Source of the DNA: Dinoroseobacter sp049800775
Lineage (GTDB): Bacteria > Pseudomonadota > Alphaproteobacteria > Rhodobacterales > Rhodobacteraceae
Length of the DNA stretch: 64,000 nt
Assembly: GCF_049800775.1 (NCBI RefSeq)
Contig: NZ_JBNAFR010000004.1
Span: 297,587 to 361,586, forward strand
Direction: 5' to 3'
Part shown: positions 8,168-16,691 of the stretch, one piece after another
How the letters are laid out: every line of letters starts with the position of its first letter
Position numbering within the stretch: the stretch's first letter is position 1
The notes under the pieces: generated by a model
What the model saw: only the letters and a program-made list of their open reading frames with translations
Told to the model about the DNA's origin: nothing
The model's database searches: none
Position numbers and translations under genes: made by a program

Positions 8168-9340
8168 ATGACCCCATTTCCGAAATATGCGCCCCCCCTG
8201 GGGCGACCCCGCGGAGCGACGCTCCTCTTGTGCAGCGCGCTGGCCTTGGCCGGCTGCGCCGATACCAATCTCGATTTCGACATGCGGGATGCCTTTGGCG
8301 GCCCCTTCTCGACCAGCGAGGCGGCGCGCAATGCCAGCGCGGCCCGACCGGCGACCGATGACCGGGGTGTGATCTCCTACACGGATTACCAGGTGGTGGT
8401 CTCGCGCAATGGCGACACGGCCGCGAGCATCGCGGCCCGGCTCGGCGTGGATGCCGGAGCCTTGGCCCGGTTCAATGGCTTGTCCCCGGATACGGTCCTG
8501 CGGGAGGGAGAGGTCCTGGCCCTGCCGACCCGCGTCGCCGAGGCCCCGGGCAGCGTGGATATTGCCGCCATCGCCACTGGCGCGATCGATCGCGCGGAGC
8601 TGCCCGACACCGCCAGCGATGCCGCCCCGGTCGCGCAAGCCACCCCGTCTGCGCCCCTGCCCGGTGCCACGCCTCAGCAGCACAAGGTGCAGCGCGGCGA
8701 GACCGCCTATTCCGTGGCGCGGCTCTATGATGTCTCAGTTCGCGCCCTCGCGGACTGGAACGGGCTCGGGCCGGATCTGGTCGTGCGCGAGGGTCAGGTC
8801 CTGCTGGTGCCGCTGGCCGCCGAGACCCAGGCTGCCGCCGTGGCTCCGGCTGCGGCGACCACCGCGCCCGGCGAGGGCAGCGTGGCGCCCCTGCCCCCGA
8901 GCTCCAGCACAGCCCTGCCGGAGCCGGAGCCCGTGGCCGCCGTGCCAGACGCCCCGGAGCTCGGACAGTTCCAGACCGGCGCCTCGGATACGGCGAGCTT
9001 TGCCTTCCCGGTGGCAGGGCGAATCATTCGCGATTATGACAAGGGCAAGAATGACGGGATCGGCATCGCCGCCAATCCCGGAACACCGGTTGTCGCCGCG
9101 GGAGATGGCGAGGTCGCGGCGATCACGCGGGACACGGATCAGGTGCCGATCCTGGTGCTGCGGCACCCGGGCAACCTGCTGACGGTCTATGCCAATGTGG
9201 GCGACATCGCCGTGGAAAAGGGCGACACGATCAAACGGGGCCAGCAAGTCGCGGCCGTCGCGCCCGGGGATCCGTCCTTCCTGCATTTCGAGATCCGCGA
9301 GGGGATCGAGAGCGTCGATCCGGTGCCCTATCTGAACTGA
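8168..9340 (+). CDS. NlpD-like lipoprotein with two LysM domains and a degenerate LytM (M23) domain
   Basis: The 390-residue protein has a lipoprotein signal ending LALAGC with the lipid-bearing Cys30. LysM domains lie near residues 70-118 and 170-216, each with a GDTA or GETA segment and an N-G-L turn, for binding peptidoglycan. A Pro/Ala-rich linker leads to an M23 fold from about residue 278. The zinc ligands look lost: the first motif reads NDGIGIA instead of H-x-G-x-D, and YANVGD replaces Y-x-H; only H in FLHFEIR remains. In the family such inactive LytM domains activate cell-wall amidases, so this is probably an amidase activator. The start ATG 8168 places the lipobox correctly. Confidence 0.88.
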   Translation: MTPFPKYAPPLGRPRGATLLLCSALALAGCADTNLDFDMRDAFGGPFSTSEAARNASAARPATDDRGVISYTDYQVVVSRNGDTAASIAARLGVDAGALARFNGLSPDTVLREGEVLALPTRVAEAPGSVDIAAIATGAIDRAELPDTASDAAPVAQATPSAPLPGATPQQHKVQRGETAYSVARLYDVSVRALADWNGLGPDLVVREGQVLLVPLAAETQAAAVAPAAATTAPGEGSVAPLPPSSSTALPEPEPVAAVPDAPELGQFQTGASDTASFAFPVAGRIIRDYDKGKNDGIGIAANPGTPVVAAGDGEVAAITRDTDQVPILVLRHPGNLLTVYANVGDIAVEKGDTIKRGQQVAAVAPGDPSFLHFEIREGIESVDPVPYLN

Positions 9341-9381
9341 CCACAGTCTTGAGGCCGTCCCGGGGCTAGCTTGCGACCAAA

Positions 9382-9403
9382 CGCCGTTCACATGTGAACG
9401 GCG
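9382..9403. repeat. Perfect 22-base palindrome downstream of the nlpD-like gene
   Basis: The core is GTTCACATGTGAAC with outer arms CGCC/GGCG; every base pairs. It lies 41 bases after the nlpD-like stop and about 95 bases past the stop-side of the minus-strand transporter. It could be a bidirectional hairpin or a protein site. No clear T-run follows. Confidence 0.85.
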
Positions 9404-9463
9404 CGGACCCGCATCGCCCTGACCCTCGCCCTCATGTCCTCTTGCGGGCCGCAGGGAGCGTCC

Positions 9464-9487
9464 GCGCGGTTCGCATGCGAACCGCGC
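9464..9487. repeat. Perfect 24-base palindrome between convergent genes
   Basis: The core is GTTCGCATGCGAAC with outer arms GCGCG/CGCGC. It lies 12 bases past the stop of the minus-strand EamA gene and shares the GTTC-n-CATG-n-GAAC pattern with the palindrome at 9382-9403. The two are 60 bases apart between convergent genes. Confidence 0.85.
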
Positions 9488-9499
9488 CCTTGTCCCATG

Positions 9500-10390
9500 T
9501 CACCGCCGGCTTGGCCGATTGATCAGCACCAGCCCCACCAACAGCATCCCCATGGAGACCCAGAGGCCTGCGTCCAAGGGCTCGTCGAGCAAGAGCCAGC
9601 CGAATCCGAACCCACTCAACGGCATCAGGAACCCGAAACTCGCCACCCCGTTAGCCGGGTAGATCGACAGAAGCCAAAGCCAGAAGATATAGCCCATCGT
9701 CACGATCACCACGATCTGGAACGCGAGACTCCACAGGTGGATCGGGGCCAGCTCGCGCACCAGTGGCCCGAAAAGGGGCGCTATGGCCAGAAGTACCACC
9801 GCCGACACCGCCACCTGCCAGAGCAGCTGGATCTCGGGCCGCACCCGCCGCAGGGCCGAGGCCTTGGCCATCAGCCCGATCCCCGCCCAGCAGATCGCCG
9901 CCCCCAGAGACAGCAGATCGCCCAGCAGGGTCCCGGCCCCGATGCCATCGCCGCGCAGGGCAAAGGCCAGCGCCACACCGCCAAAGGCCAGGGCCAGCCC
10001 GACCAGTTTCACCGGGCTCATCCGCTCCCCCGGCAGCACCCAATGCCCGATCAGCGCCAGCCAGACCGGCATCGAGTAGAAGATCACGCTCACCCGGGTG
10101 ACATTCCCCAGATCCAGCGCGTTGAAGAGGAACACGAATTCCAGCGCAAACAGCGCCCCGATCCCGAGCCCCGCCTTGACCGTGCCCGGCGCAATCTCGA
10201 GCTTGAGACCCCGCAACCGCATCCAGATCAGGATGCAGACCACCGCCCCGAGCGAGCGCAGCCCCGCGGCAAAGACCGGTTGCAGCCCCTCGCCCACGAC
10301 CTTGATCGCCACCTGATTGATCCCCATCAAGAGCGCGAAGCCGATCAGGGCCACCGCGCCGAGGGCGTCTACACTGTCGCGGCTGGGCAT
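9500..10390 (-). CDS. EamA/DMT family transporter
   Basis: This 296-residue protein has about ten hydrophobic helices in two similar halves, as in the drug/metabolite transporter superfamily, with FSLV-like segments such as SVIFYSMPVWLALIGHWVL and a closing LLLDEPLDAGLWVSMGMLLVG. It should be an inner-membrane exporter or importer of a small metabolite; the substrate is unknown. ATG 10390 is preferred because GGAGAG lies about six bases upstream; a longer frame would start with a non-conserved leader. It is divergent from the antiporter gene. Confidence 0.88.
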   Translation of the reverse strand: MPSRDSVDALGAVALIGFALLMGINQVAIKVVGEGLQPVFAAGLRSLGAVVCILIWMRLRGLKLEIAPGTVKAGLGIGALFALEFVFLFNALDLGNVTRVSVIFYSMPVWLALIGHWVLPGERMSPVKLVGLALAFGGVALAFALRGDGIGAGTLLGDLLSLGAAICWAGIGLMAKASALRRVRPEIQLLWQVAVSAVVLLAIAPLFGPLVRELAPIHLWSLAFQIVVIVTMGYIFWLWLLSIYPANGVASFGFLMPLSGFGFGWLLLDEPLDAGLWVSMGMLLVGLVLINRPSRR

Positions 10391-10470
10391 GAGGCTCTCC
10401 GGGGTTGCTACCGCCTTCGGTACTCCCATGATAGGCTGCACGCAACCCGGACCAAGCTGCGAGAAACCCT

Positions 10471-11799
10471 ATGGATTTTGTCGAGATCACCTCTCTTCTG
10501 ATCGTGCTTGCGGCACTGTTCAGCACGTTGAACTACATGTTCCTGAGGCTGCCCCCCGCGATCGGAGTGCTCGTGGTGGCGCTGCTGGCCTCCATGGCGG
10601 TGCTGGGGGTGGATGCCATGCTGCCCCAGAGCGTGATGGCCGAGACCATGCGCGGCGCGGTCACGGCGTTCAACTTCTCGGATGCGCTGCTCGACGGAAT
10701 GCTGGGGCTGCTGCTCTTTGCCGGGGCGCTTCATGTGAAGATCTCGGATCTGCGGGTCGAGGGGCGGATCGTTTTTCTGATGGCGACGCTAGGGGTGCTG
10801 ATCTCGACCCTCGTGGCCGGGCTGGGCCTGTGGTGGCTGGTCGGCGCGCCGCTCCTGATCGCGCTGGTCTTCGGCGCGCTGATCTCGCCGACGGATCCGG
10901 TGGCGGTGCTGGGCATCCTGCACAGCACGAACCTGCCGCGCAGTCTCGAGACCAAGATCGCCGGCGAGAGCCTGTTCAATGATGGGGTGGGCTATGTGGT
11001 CTTCCTGCTGCTCGTGGGGCTGGCCTTCCCGGCCGAGGCCCATACCGAAAGCGGCATCCTCAACGCCCTTCTGCTCTTTGTCCGCGAGGCCGGGGGCGGC
11101 GCACTGATTGGTGGTGTGCTGGGATGGCTGGTCTTCAAGCTCATGGCCCGGGTCGATGACACTTCGGTGGCGGTGCTGCTGACGCTGGCGCTGGCGCTGG
11201 GGGGCTATTCGCTGGCCGAAACCCTCGGGGTGTCGGCGCCCATCATGGCGGTGGTGGCCGGGCTGATGATCGGCGAGGCCATGACCGAGCACGTGATGTC
11301 CGAAGAGACCCGCGGCCACGTGGATACCTTCTGGCACATCATCGATCAGGTGCTGAACGCGATCCTCTTCCTGATGATCGGGTTCGAAATCTTTGCCGTG
11401 ACCTTCACCCAGGCCTCGATCGAGATCGCGATCATCGCCGTGGGGCTGTCGCTGGTGGCGCGGCTGGCGGCGGTCATCCTGCCGAGCCTGATGATGCGCA
11501 AGTCCGAACCGATCACCCCGGAGGTGATCCCGATCATGACATGGGGCGGGCTGAAGGGCGGGATCTCGGTCGCGCTGGTCCTGTCCCTGCCCGAGAGCGA
11601 GTGGTCCACGCTTCTGCTGACGGCGACCTATGTGGTCGTGGTCTTCTCGATCATCGTGCAGGGGCTGACCGTGGCGCCGCTGGCCCGCTGGCTGAGCCGG
11701 CACCATCCCGCACATCCCGCGCCGGTGGCAGCGCAACAGCCCCCAATGCCCCCTCACACAGAGGACAGCCCGGACGCCCCCCAGCCCCCCCGGGACTGA
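10471..11799 (+). CDS. CPA1 family cation/proton antiporter (NhaP-like)
   Basis: The 442-residue membrane protein has about twelve helices. GALISPTDPVAVLGIL and GESLFNDGVGYVVFLLL are the ion-binding helices of CPA1 sodium/proton antiporters, including the N-D pair. MTWGGLKGGISVALVLSLP near residue 355 is another hallmark. It should exchange Na+ or K+ for protons at the inner membrane. The last 35 residues are Pro- and His-rich and cytoplasmic. The gene is divergent from the EamA transporter. Confidence 0.92.
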   Translation: MDFVEITSLLIVLAALFSTLNYMFLRLPPAIGVLVVALLASMAVLGVDAMLPQSVMAETMRGAVTAFNFSDALLDGMLGLLLFAGALHVKISDLRVEGRIVFLMATLGVLISTLVAGLGLWWLVGAPLLIALVFGALISPTDPVAVLGILHSTNLPRSLETKIAGESLFNDGVGYVVFLLLVGLAFPAEAHTESGILNALLLFVREAGGGALIGGVLGWLVFKLMARVDDTSVAVLLTLALALGGYSLAETLGVSAPIMAVVAGLMIGEAMTEHVMSEETRGHVDTFWHIIDQVLNAILFLMIGFEIFAVTFTQASIEIAIIAVGLSLVARLAAVILPSLMMRKSEPITPEVIPIMTWGGLKGGISVALVLSLPESEWSTLLLTATYVVVVFSIIVQGLTVAPLARWLSRHHPAHPAPVAAQQPPMPPHTEDSPDAPQPPRD

Positions 11800-11857
11800 G
11801 CCCACGCTTGACAGAACGCGCGCCCCCACGCGACGCTCAGGTCAAAACGGGGGGAAG

Positions 11858-12613
11858 ATGGAACTTGTCGTCATTACAGGGGCCTCCAGCGGCGTCGGCG
11901 CTGCCGCGGCCCGGGCCGTGGCCGGGACCGGCGCGCAGGTTGTCCTTGTGGCGCGCAATGCCGAGGCCTTGCGCCGGATCGCCGGGCAGATCGGCAAGGC
12001 CGCCGTTGTCGAGCCCTGCGACGCCAGCGACTGGCAGGCCGTGGACCGCATGGCCGGGGACGTTTTCGACAATTACGGCACCCCCGATGTCGTGATCAAC
12101 TGCGCGGGTGCGGGCCAATGGAAGACCCTGCCCGACACCTCCGCCGAGGAGGCCGCCACGATGATGGGCGCGCCTTACTTCGCCGCCCTGCATACCACCA
12201 AGGCCTTCCTGCCCAGCATGCTGGAGAAGGGCCGCGGCACGTTTTTGCACGTCAACTCCCCGGCCTGCATCGCGCCTTGGCCTTCCAGCGTGGGCTACGC
12301 GGCGGCCCGCGCGGCCCTGCGCGGGTTCCATGCCGCGCTGTCCCAGGACCTGCATGGCACGGGGCTGCACAGCTGCCATGTGATCTTTGGCAAGATCAGC
12401 TCGGAATATTTCGACCACAATCCCGGCGTCGCCGAGCGGATGCCCGGCCTCGACCGGATCCTGCCGACCCTGACCCCCGAGGCCTGTGCTGCGCGGCTTG
12501 TCCGGCTCGCGCAAAAGCCCCGCTACGAGGCGGTCTATCCGGTGATGCTCCGCCTCCTTCTGGGCTCGGGCGCGCTGGCCCCGCCGCTCATGCGCTGGCT
12601 CGCGCGGATCTGA
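11858..12613 (+). CDS. SDR family protein with atypical YxxxR active site
   Basis: The fold is a classical short-chain dehydrogenase: cofactor loop TGASSGVGAAAA at residues 6-17, NCAGAG, and a Tyr where expected. The active-site motif reads YAAAR, so the catalytic Lys of YxxxK is Arg. The C-terminal part (MLRLLLGSGALAPPLMRWLARI) looks membrane-associated, as in some lipid- or sterol-active SDRs. The Lys to Arg change may weaken classical dehydrogenase chemistry. The start follows GGGGGAAG at a good distance. Confidence 0.82.
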   Translation: MELVVITGASSGVGAAAARAVAGTGAQVVLVARNAEALRRIAGQIGKAAVVEPCDASDWQAVDRMAGDVFDNYGTPDVVINCAGAGQWKTLPDTSAEEAATMMGAPYFAALHTTKAFLPSMLEKGRGTFLHVNSPACIAPWPSSVGYAAARAALRGFHAALSQDLHGTGLHSCHVIFGKISSEYFDHNPGVAERMPGLDRILPTLTPEACAARLVRLAQKPRYEAVYPVMLRLLLGSGALAPPLMRWLARI

Positions 12614-12698
12614 GCACAAAACCGCGCCCGGCTTGTATGCGGGGTGACCCGCCTTCTGGGCTGTGGCAGGCTCGCGCCGTATGATTTGGGAGGACAAG

Positions 12699-13445
12699 AT
12701 GAGTTTCATGGGAACCCTGGCCAAGGTGGCCATCGGATATGCGGCGGCGCGGGGCGTCGACAAGCTGTCGGGCGGCGAAGGGATCGCCGGGCTTCTGGGC
12801 GGTGCCGAGGGCGAAGGTCTGCAATCCATGCTGGGCGATCTGGGCGGGGCCGAGGGCGGCGGGCTCGACGGGCTTCTGGGCAACATCACGGGCGATGGCG
12901 AGACGGGCGGCGGGCTTGGCGCGCTGCTGGGCAATCTCGGCGATGGCGCGGGCGGCGATGGGGATGGCAGCATGCTCGGCCTTGCTGGCATCGCGGGCGC
13001 GCTGGGTCTTGCCGGAGGCGCTGCGGCGGCGACCACAAGCCTTGGTGACATCCTGTCGGGCAATATCAATGACGGCGCGGAGCCGCTCGAAGAAGAGGAA
13101 AAGGCCAAGCTGCTGCTGCGGACGATGATCCAGGCGGCGAAATCCGATGGCGGGATCGACATGCAGGAAAAGCAGCGCATCCTGGACACGGTCGGCGAAG
13201 CCACGCCCGGCGAGATCAGCTTTGTCACCGCCGAGATGCAGGCCCCGCTCGACCCCGAAGGTCTGGCCGCGGATACGCCCGCCTCCCTGCGCGATCAGGT
13301 CTATTCGACCGCGCTGATGACCATCAAGCTCGACAATGAGGCCGAGGCGCAGTTTCTCGCCGAGCTCGGTCAGGCGCTGGGTCTGGCCCCGTCCCAGATC
13401 GATGATCTGCACCGGCAGATGGGGGCCCCGACGCTCTATTCCTGA
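12699..13445 (+). CDS. DUF533 (YebE/TerB-like) protein with Gly-rich repeats
   Basis: The 248-residue protein starts at ATG 12699 behind GGGAGG. Residues about 20-100 are a run of imperfect repeats of the form G-L-L-G-x-x-x-G-(D/E)-G, then a hydrophobic stretch (GLAGIAGALGLAGGAAAATT) that can cross the membrane. The C-terminal part (LLLRTMIQAAKSDGGIDMQE and following) is the all-helical TerB-like fold of DUF533 proteins, with an acidic D-G-x-I-D site seen in the family. Function is unknown; family members are membrane-linked and often stress-induced. Confidence 0.8.
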   Translation: MSFMGTLAKVAIGYAAARGVDKLSGGEGIAGLLGGAEGEGLQSMLGDLGGAEGGGLDGLLGNITGDGETGGGLGALLGNLGDGAGGDGDGSMLGLAGIAGALGLAGGAAAATTSLGDILSGNINDGAEPLEEEEKAKLLLRTMIQAAKSDGGIDMQEKQRILDTVGEATPGEISFVTAEMQAPLDPEGLAADTPASLRDQVYSTALMTIKLDNEAEAQFLAELGQALGLAPSQIDDLHRQMGAPTLYS

Positions 13446-13906
13446 GGCGGGCTTGTTGGTCCAAGTGACAGACCGCAGCGAGCGGATCCGGCACGCGTCC
13501 CATACGTAGGGTGCGACGCCGGATCCGCACCCCTAAAGCGCAGCCGAGATCATGCCGACAGAAAGCTGTTTGGGGCCTGTAGCACCCCCACCTGGAATGA
13601 TGAGCTCGACATCCGCAAAACCGGCCCTCTGGACGCGGACGGTGCCGCGCGGAAGATCAAGCTCAAATCCGTGACAATCCCGTCCTATTCCTCGGGCGCC
13701 AGTGCTTCGGATGCAGCAGCGAGACGGCGCATTCCGACGCCGTGACCCTGACGGAAGCGACAGTCCGCGAGACGCCGCCCGCACCGGCAAGCGACGCCGT
13801 CCTTGTCTGATCCCTGCGGCATCCCCTGCCCCGATCCGCGCCCCCTTGGCTCTGGATCTGTCCGTCCTGATTGCGTATCAGTCGGGACACGACTTCTGGG
13901 GGGACC
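13446..13906. other. Gene-free stretch with an 11-base inverted repeat
   Basis: No convincing gene is seen in these 461 bases. An 11-base perfect inverted repeat (13482-13492 GCGGATCCGGC and 13518-13528 GCCGGATCCGC) is separated by 25 bases. A short open frame on the minus strand (13533-13790) gives a protein-like tail but no recognisable family or ribosome binding site. The fur/mur promoter should be in the last 100 bases. Confidence 0.45.
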
Positions 13907-14320
13907 ATGCCCGACACGATCCTGAGCCGCTGCGAGGCCAAAGGCCTGCGCATCACCGGTCCGCGCCGGGTGATCGCCACTGTGCTCGACTCGAGTAAGG
14001 ACCACCCGGATGTGGAAGAGCTCTATGCCCGGGCCACGGCGGTCGATCCCAGCATCTCGCTCGCCACGGTCTATCGCACGGTCAAGCTCTTCGAAGAGGC
14101 CGGTATCCTCGAGAAGGTCGATTTCGGAGATGGCCGCGCCCGCTATGAAGATGCGGAGCGGGACCATCACGACCATCTGATCGACCTGAATTCCGGCCAT
14201 GTGATCGAGTTCGTCTCCCCCGAGATTGAAGCCTTGCAGGAAAAAATCGCCGAGAAGCTGGGGTACCGCCTGAAGGGGCACAAGCTCGAGCTGTACGGCG
14301 TGCCGATCAAGAAGGGCTGA
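13907..14320 (+). CDS. Fur family metalloregulator (Fur/Mur type)
   Basis: The 137-residue protein has the winged-helix DNA-binding domain (LRITGPRRVIATVL and SLATVYRTVKLFEEAGI) and the dimer domain with the regulatory His site HHDH at residues 87-90. The zinc-binding CxxC pairs of many Fur proteins are absent. In alphaproteobacteria this type mostly senses manganese (Mur) rather than iron, so the target is likely Mn uptake; this is inference. The HHDHLIDLNSGHVIEF segment argues against Irr. ATG 13907 follows GGGGGG; the pirin gene comes 85 bases later. Confidence 0.88.
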   Translation: MPDTILSRCEAKGLRITGPRRVIATVLDSSKDHPDVEELYARATAVDPSISLATVYRTVKLFEEAGILEKVDFGDGRARYEDAERDHHDHLIDLNSGHVIEFVSPEIEALQEKIAEKLGYRLKGHKLELYGVPIKKG

Positions 14321-14405
14321 TCTACGCACAGATCCTGTGCGGCGCAGGCCGTTGTGTGCGCCGGCTGAGACCGGCATCCTCAGGTGAGATCAGAGGAGAG
14401 CACAG

Positions 14406-15317
14406 ATGACCTTCCGTCCCGTGACATCCACCCAGATGGCCCACCCCACCATGGAGGGCGCAGGCGTGCATCTGCACCGTGTCTTCGGCTTTGGCGATCC
14501 CGGCGAGAGCGATCCGTTCCTGCTGCTCGATGATTTCCGGAATGACGATCCGCGTGCCTATGAAAAGGGCTTTCCCTGGCATCCCCATCGCGGGATCGAG
14601 ACGATCACCTATGTGCTCGAAGGAGAGGTTGATCACGGCGACAGTCTCGGCAATCAGGGCACGCTCGGCGCGGGATCGGTGCAATGGATGACCGCCGGGT
14701 CCGGGATCCTGCATCAGGAGATGCCGCGCGGCAATGCTGCCGGGCAGATGCATGGCTTCCAGCTTTGGGCGAACCTGCCCGCGGCGCAGAAGATGACCGC
14801 GCCGCGCTATCAGGACATCACGGGCCACGACATTCCCGAGGTGATCGAGGATGACGGCACAAAGGCACGGGTGATCACCGGCGCGTTCTGGGGCGTGCGG
14901 GGGCCGGTGGACGGCATCGCAGCCGAGCCGCAATATCTCGACATCTCGATGCCGCCTAACACGCGGCGCAGCCTGCCGGTGGACACCTATGCCAACACAT
15001 TCGCCTATGTCTTTGCCGGCTCCGCCAATTTCCGCGATGCCTCGGCGCCGATTGGTGTGCGCGTCGAGAAGGAGGTCGCGGGCGCGGAGCTGAATATCCG
15101 GGACATGTCCGGCAACCGCACGCTGGTGCGGTTTGATACGGGCGACGAGATCTCGGTGACCTCCGGTCCCGAAGGCGCGCGGTTCCTGTTGGTCTCAGGT
15201 CGTCCGATCCAGGAACCCGTGGCCTGGCATGGCCCCATCGTGATGAACACCCGGGCCGAGTTGCAGCAGGCGATGCAGGACCTGAATAACGGGACCTTCA
15301 TCAAACCGGCGGTCTAG
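14406..15317 (+). CDS. Pirin family protein
   Basis: The 303-residue cupin-fold protein has the pirin N-terminal signature: DPFLLLDDFRNDDP followed by FPWHPHRGIETITYVLEGEVDHGDSLGN, where the two His, a later His and Glu bind a metal. GSGILHQEMP is the next motif. Bacterial pirins have been reported as quercetinases or as regulators; neither can be decided here. The gene starts behind AGGAGAG and follows fur/mur on the same strand. Confidence 0.92.
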   Translation: MTFRPVTSTQMAHPTMEGAGVHLHRVFGFGDPGESDPFLLLDDFRNDDPRAYEKGFPWHPHRGIETITYVLEGEVDHGDSLGNQGTLGAGSVQWMTAGSGILHQEMPRGNAAGQMHGFQLWANLPAAQKMTAPRYQDITGHDIPEVIEDDGTKARVITGAFWGVRGPVDGIAAEPQYLDISMPPNTRRSLPVDTYANTFAYVFAGSANFRDASAPIGVRVEKEVAGAELNIRDMSGNRTLVRFDTGDEISVTSGPEGARFLLVSGRPIQEPVAWHGPIVMNTRAELQQAMQDLNNGTFIKPAV

Positions 15318-15347
15318 GCGGCACCCGACCCCCAAAAGAGATTTTGT

Positions 15348-15456
15348 GCCTCCGGCGGGGATATTTCCGGACTTAAGAAGGGCCAGCCGCCCTCCTTCGG
15401 TCGGAGCTTGGGCGCGTCCTGTCTGTCTTAAGTCTCCAAATACCCTCGCCGAAGGC
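15348..15456. repeat. Inverted pair of a 30-base intergenic repeat
   Basis: Bases 15348-15377 (starting GCCTCCGGCGGGGATATTT) and 15427-15456 (read on the minus strand, starting GCCTTCGGCGAGGGTATTT) match at 24 of 30 positions and both end ACTTAAG. They face each other across 49 bases between convergent pirin and threonine aldolase genes. The GGCGGG-n-TATTT pattern is, to my recollection, a common intergenic motif in Rhodobacteraceae; its function is not established. Confidence 0.75.
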
Positions 15457-15473
15457 AGGCGCGCGGTATGCCG

Positions 15474-16505
15474 CTAGCCGAGGCTTTGGAAGGCTGCGAT
15501 GGCGCTAGCCAAGGCCGCATCATCCACGTCGCGGTGGAGCACGAGGCGGATCTCGGGGCCCCCCGCGCTGATCCGGATGCCCTGCGCGGCGAGGCGTGGG
15601 CCGATCTCGGCGGCCACGGCGTCTGCCGGGGTGAAGAACACCATATTGGTCGCCTGCCGCACCTGCCCCAGCGGGCGCAATGCTTCGGCCAGGTCGACCG
15701 CGCGGGCATGGTCCTCGGCCATGCGCGGCACCACATGCTCCAGCCCCCAAAGCGCCGCCGCGGCCAGCACCCCGGATTGGCGCATACCGCCGCCCAGCAG
15801 CTTGCGCGCGCGCCGGGCCTTGGCCAGGACCGGCGCCGGTCCCACGAGGACCGTCCCTGCCGGTGCGCCCACACCCTTGGACAGACAGAGCGAGACCGTG
15901 TCCGCCAGCCCGGCCAGATCCGTATCCGTGCAGCCAAGGGCCGTGATGGCGTTAAAAAACCGCGCGCCGTCGAGATGGAGGGCGAGGCCAGCCTCGCGCC
16001 CGGCCGCTGCCGCCGCCTGCATCCGGGGCAGCGGGATCGCGCGCCCGCCCACGGTGTTCTCGAGGCTGAGCAGGCGCGAGACCGCGTAATGCTGGTCATC
16101 GGGCTTGAGCGCGGCACGAATGTCGCCGGGCTCCAGCGCGCCGTCTTCGGCCACGGGCAGCGGCTCGAGCGAGAGCCCGCCCAGCACGCTGGGCGAGCCC
16201 GCCTCATCCGCGTAGACGTGGTAGTCCCGCCCGGTGATCACCTCGTCGCCCCGGGCGCATTGGGCCATCAGGCAGGCGAGATTGCTCATGCAGCCCGTGG
16301 GAAAGAAGACCCCCGCATCCTTGCCCATGCGTTCGGCCAGCTGCGCCTCGAGGCGGGCGACGGTCGGGTCATCGCCATAGCAGTCATCGCCCAGCTCGGC
16401 CCCGGCCATGGCCGCGCGCATCTCTGCACAGGGTTTCGTGACCGTGTCCGAGCGCAAATCGCACAGCACGTCCTGTGCCGCGAAGGATCCCGAATAGAGC
16501 ACCAT
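15474..16505 (-). CDS. ltaE: Low-specificity L-threonine aldolase
   Basis: This PLP enzyme cleaves L-threonine or allo-threonine to glycine and acetaldehyde. The 343-residue protein has DLRSDTVTKPCAEMRAAM and GDDCYGDDPTV at the N-terminus, the cofactor Asp region LHLDGARFFNA, and the Schiff-base Lys in LCLSKGVGAPAGT. These match the family closely. It is transcribed on the minus strand, convergent to pirin and divergent from eno. The low-specificity label is the family default and cannot be checked from sequence. Confidence 0.92.
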   Translation of the reverse strand: MVLYSGSFAAQDVLCDLRSDTVTKPCAEMRAAMAGAELGDDCYGDDPTVARLEAQLAERMGKDAGVFFPTGCMSNLACLMAQCARGDEVITGRDYHVYADEAGSPSVLGGLSLEPLPVAEDGALEPGDIRAALKPDDQHYAVSRLLSLENTVGGRAIPLPRMQAAAAAGREAGLALHLDGARFFNAITALGCTDTDLAGLADTVSLCLSKGVGAPAGTVLVGPAPVLAKARRARKLLGGGMRQSGVLAAAALWGLEHVVPRMAEDHARAVDLAEALRPLGQVRQATNMVFFTPADAVAAEIGPRLAAQGIRISAGGPEIRLVLHRDVDDAALASAIAAFQSLG

Positions 16506-16691
16506 GACGCGCCTCCCTGCCTGTTCTGGGGTGTTGCCCCCTTCTATCCCCGTCTGAACTGTCGCCGAAAGGCCATCTGCGACAGAAAATGCGCCGTCCG
16601 GGCCAGCTCACAAGGTATTTCAGCAGTTCAATCCCCGCCGCCCCCCTGCTAAGCACGGCCCCAAGTCCGACGCACCAAAGGAAACGACCCC

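Noticed and set aside
13533..13790. Minus-strand frame of 85 residues
   Set aside because: The second half looks protein-like, but there is no ribosome binding site, no recognisable domain and an overlap with low-complexity sequence. I left it out as a gene.
13907..14320. Irr identity for the Fur-family protein
   Set aside because: The metal site reads HHDH as in Fur/Mur and lacks Irr features.
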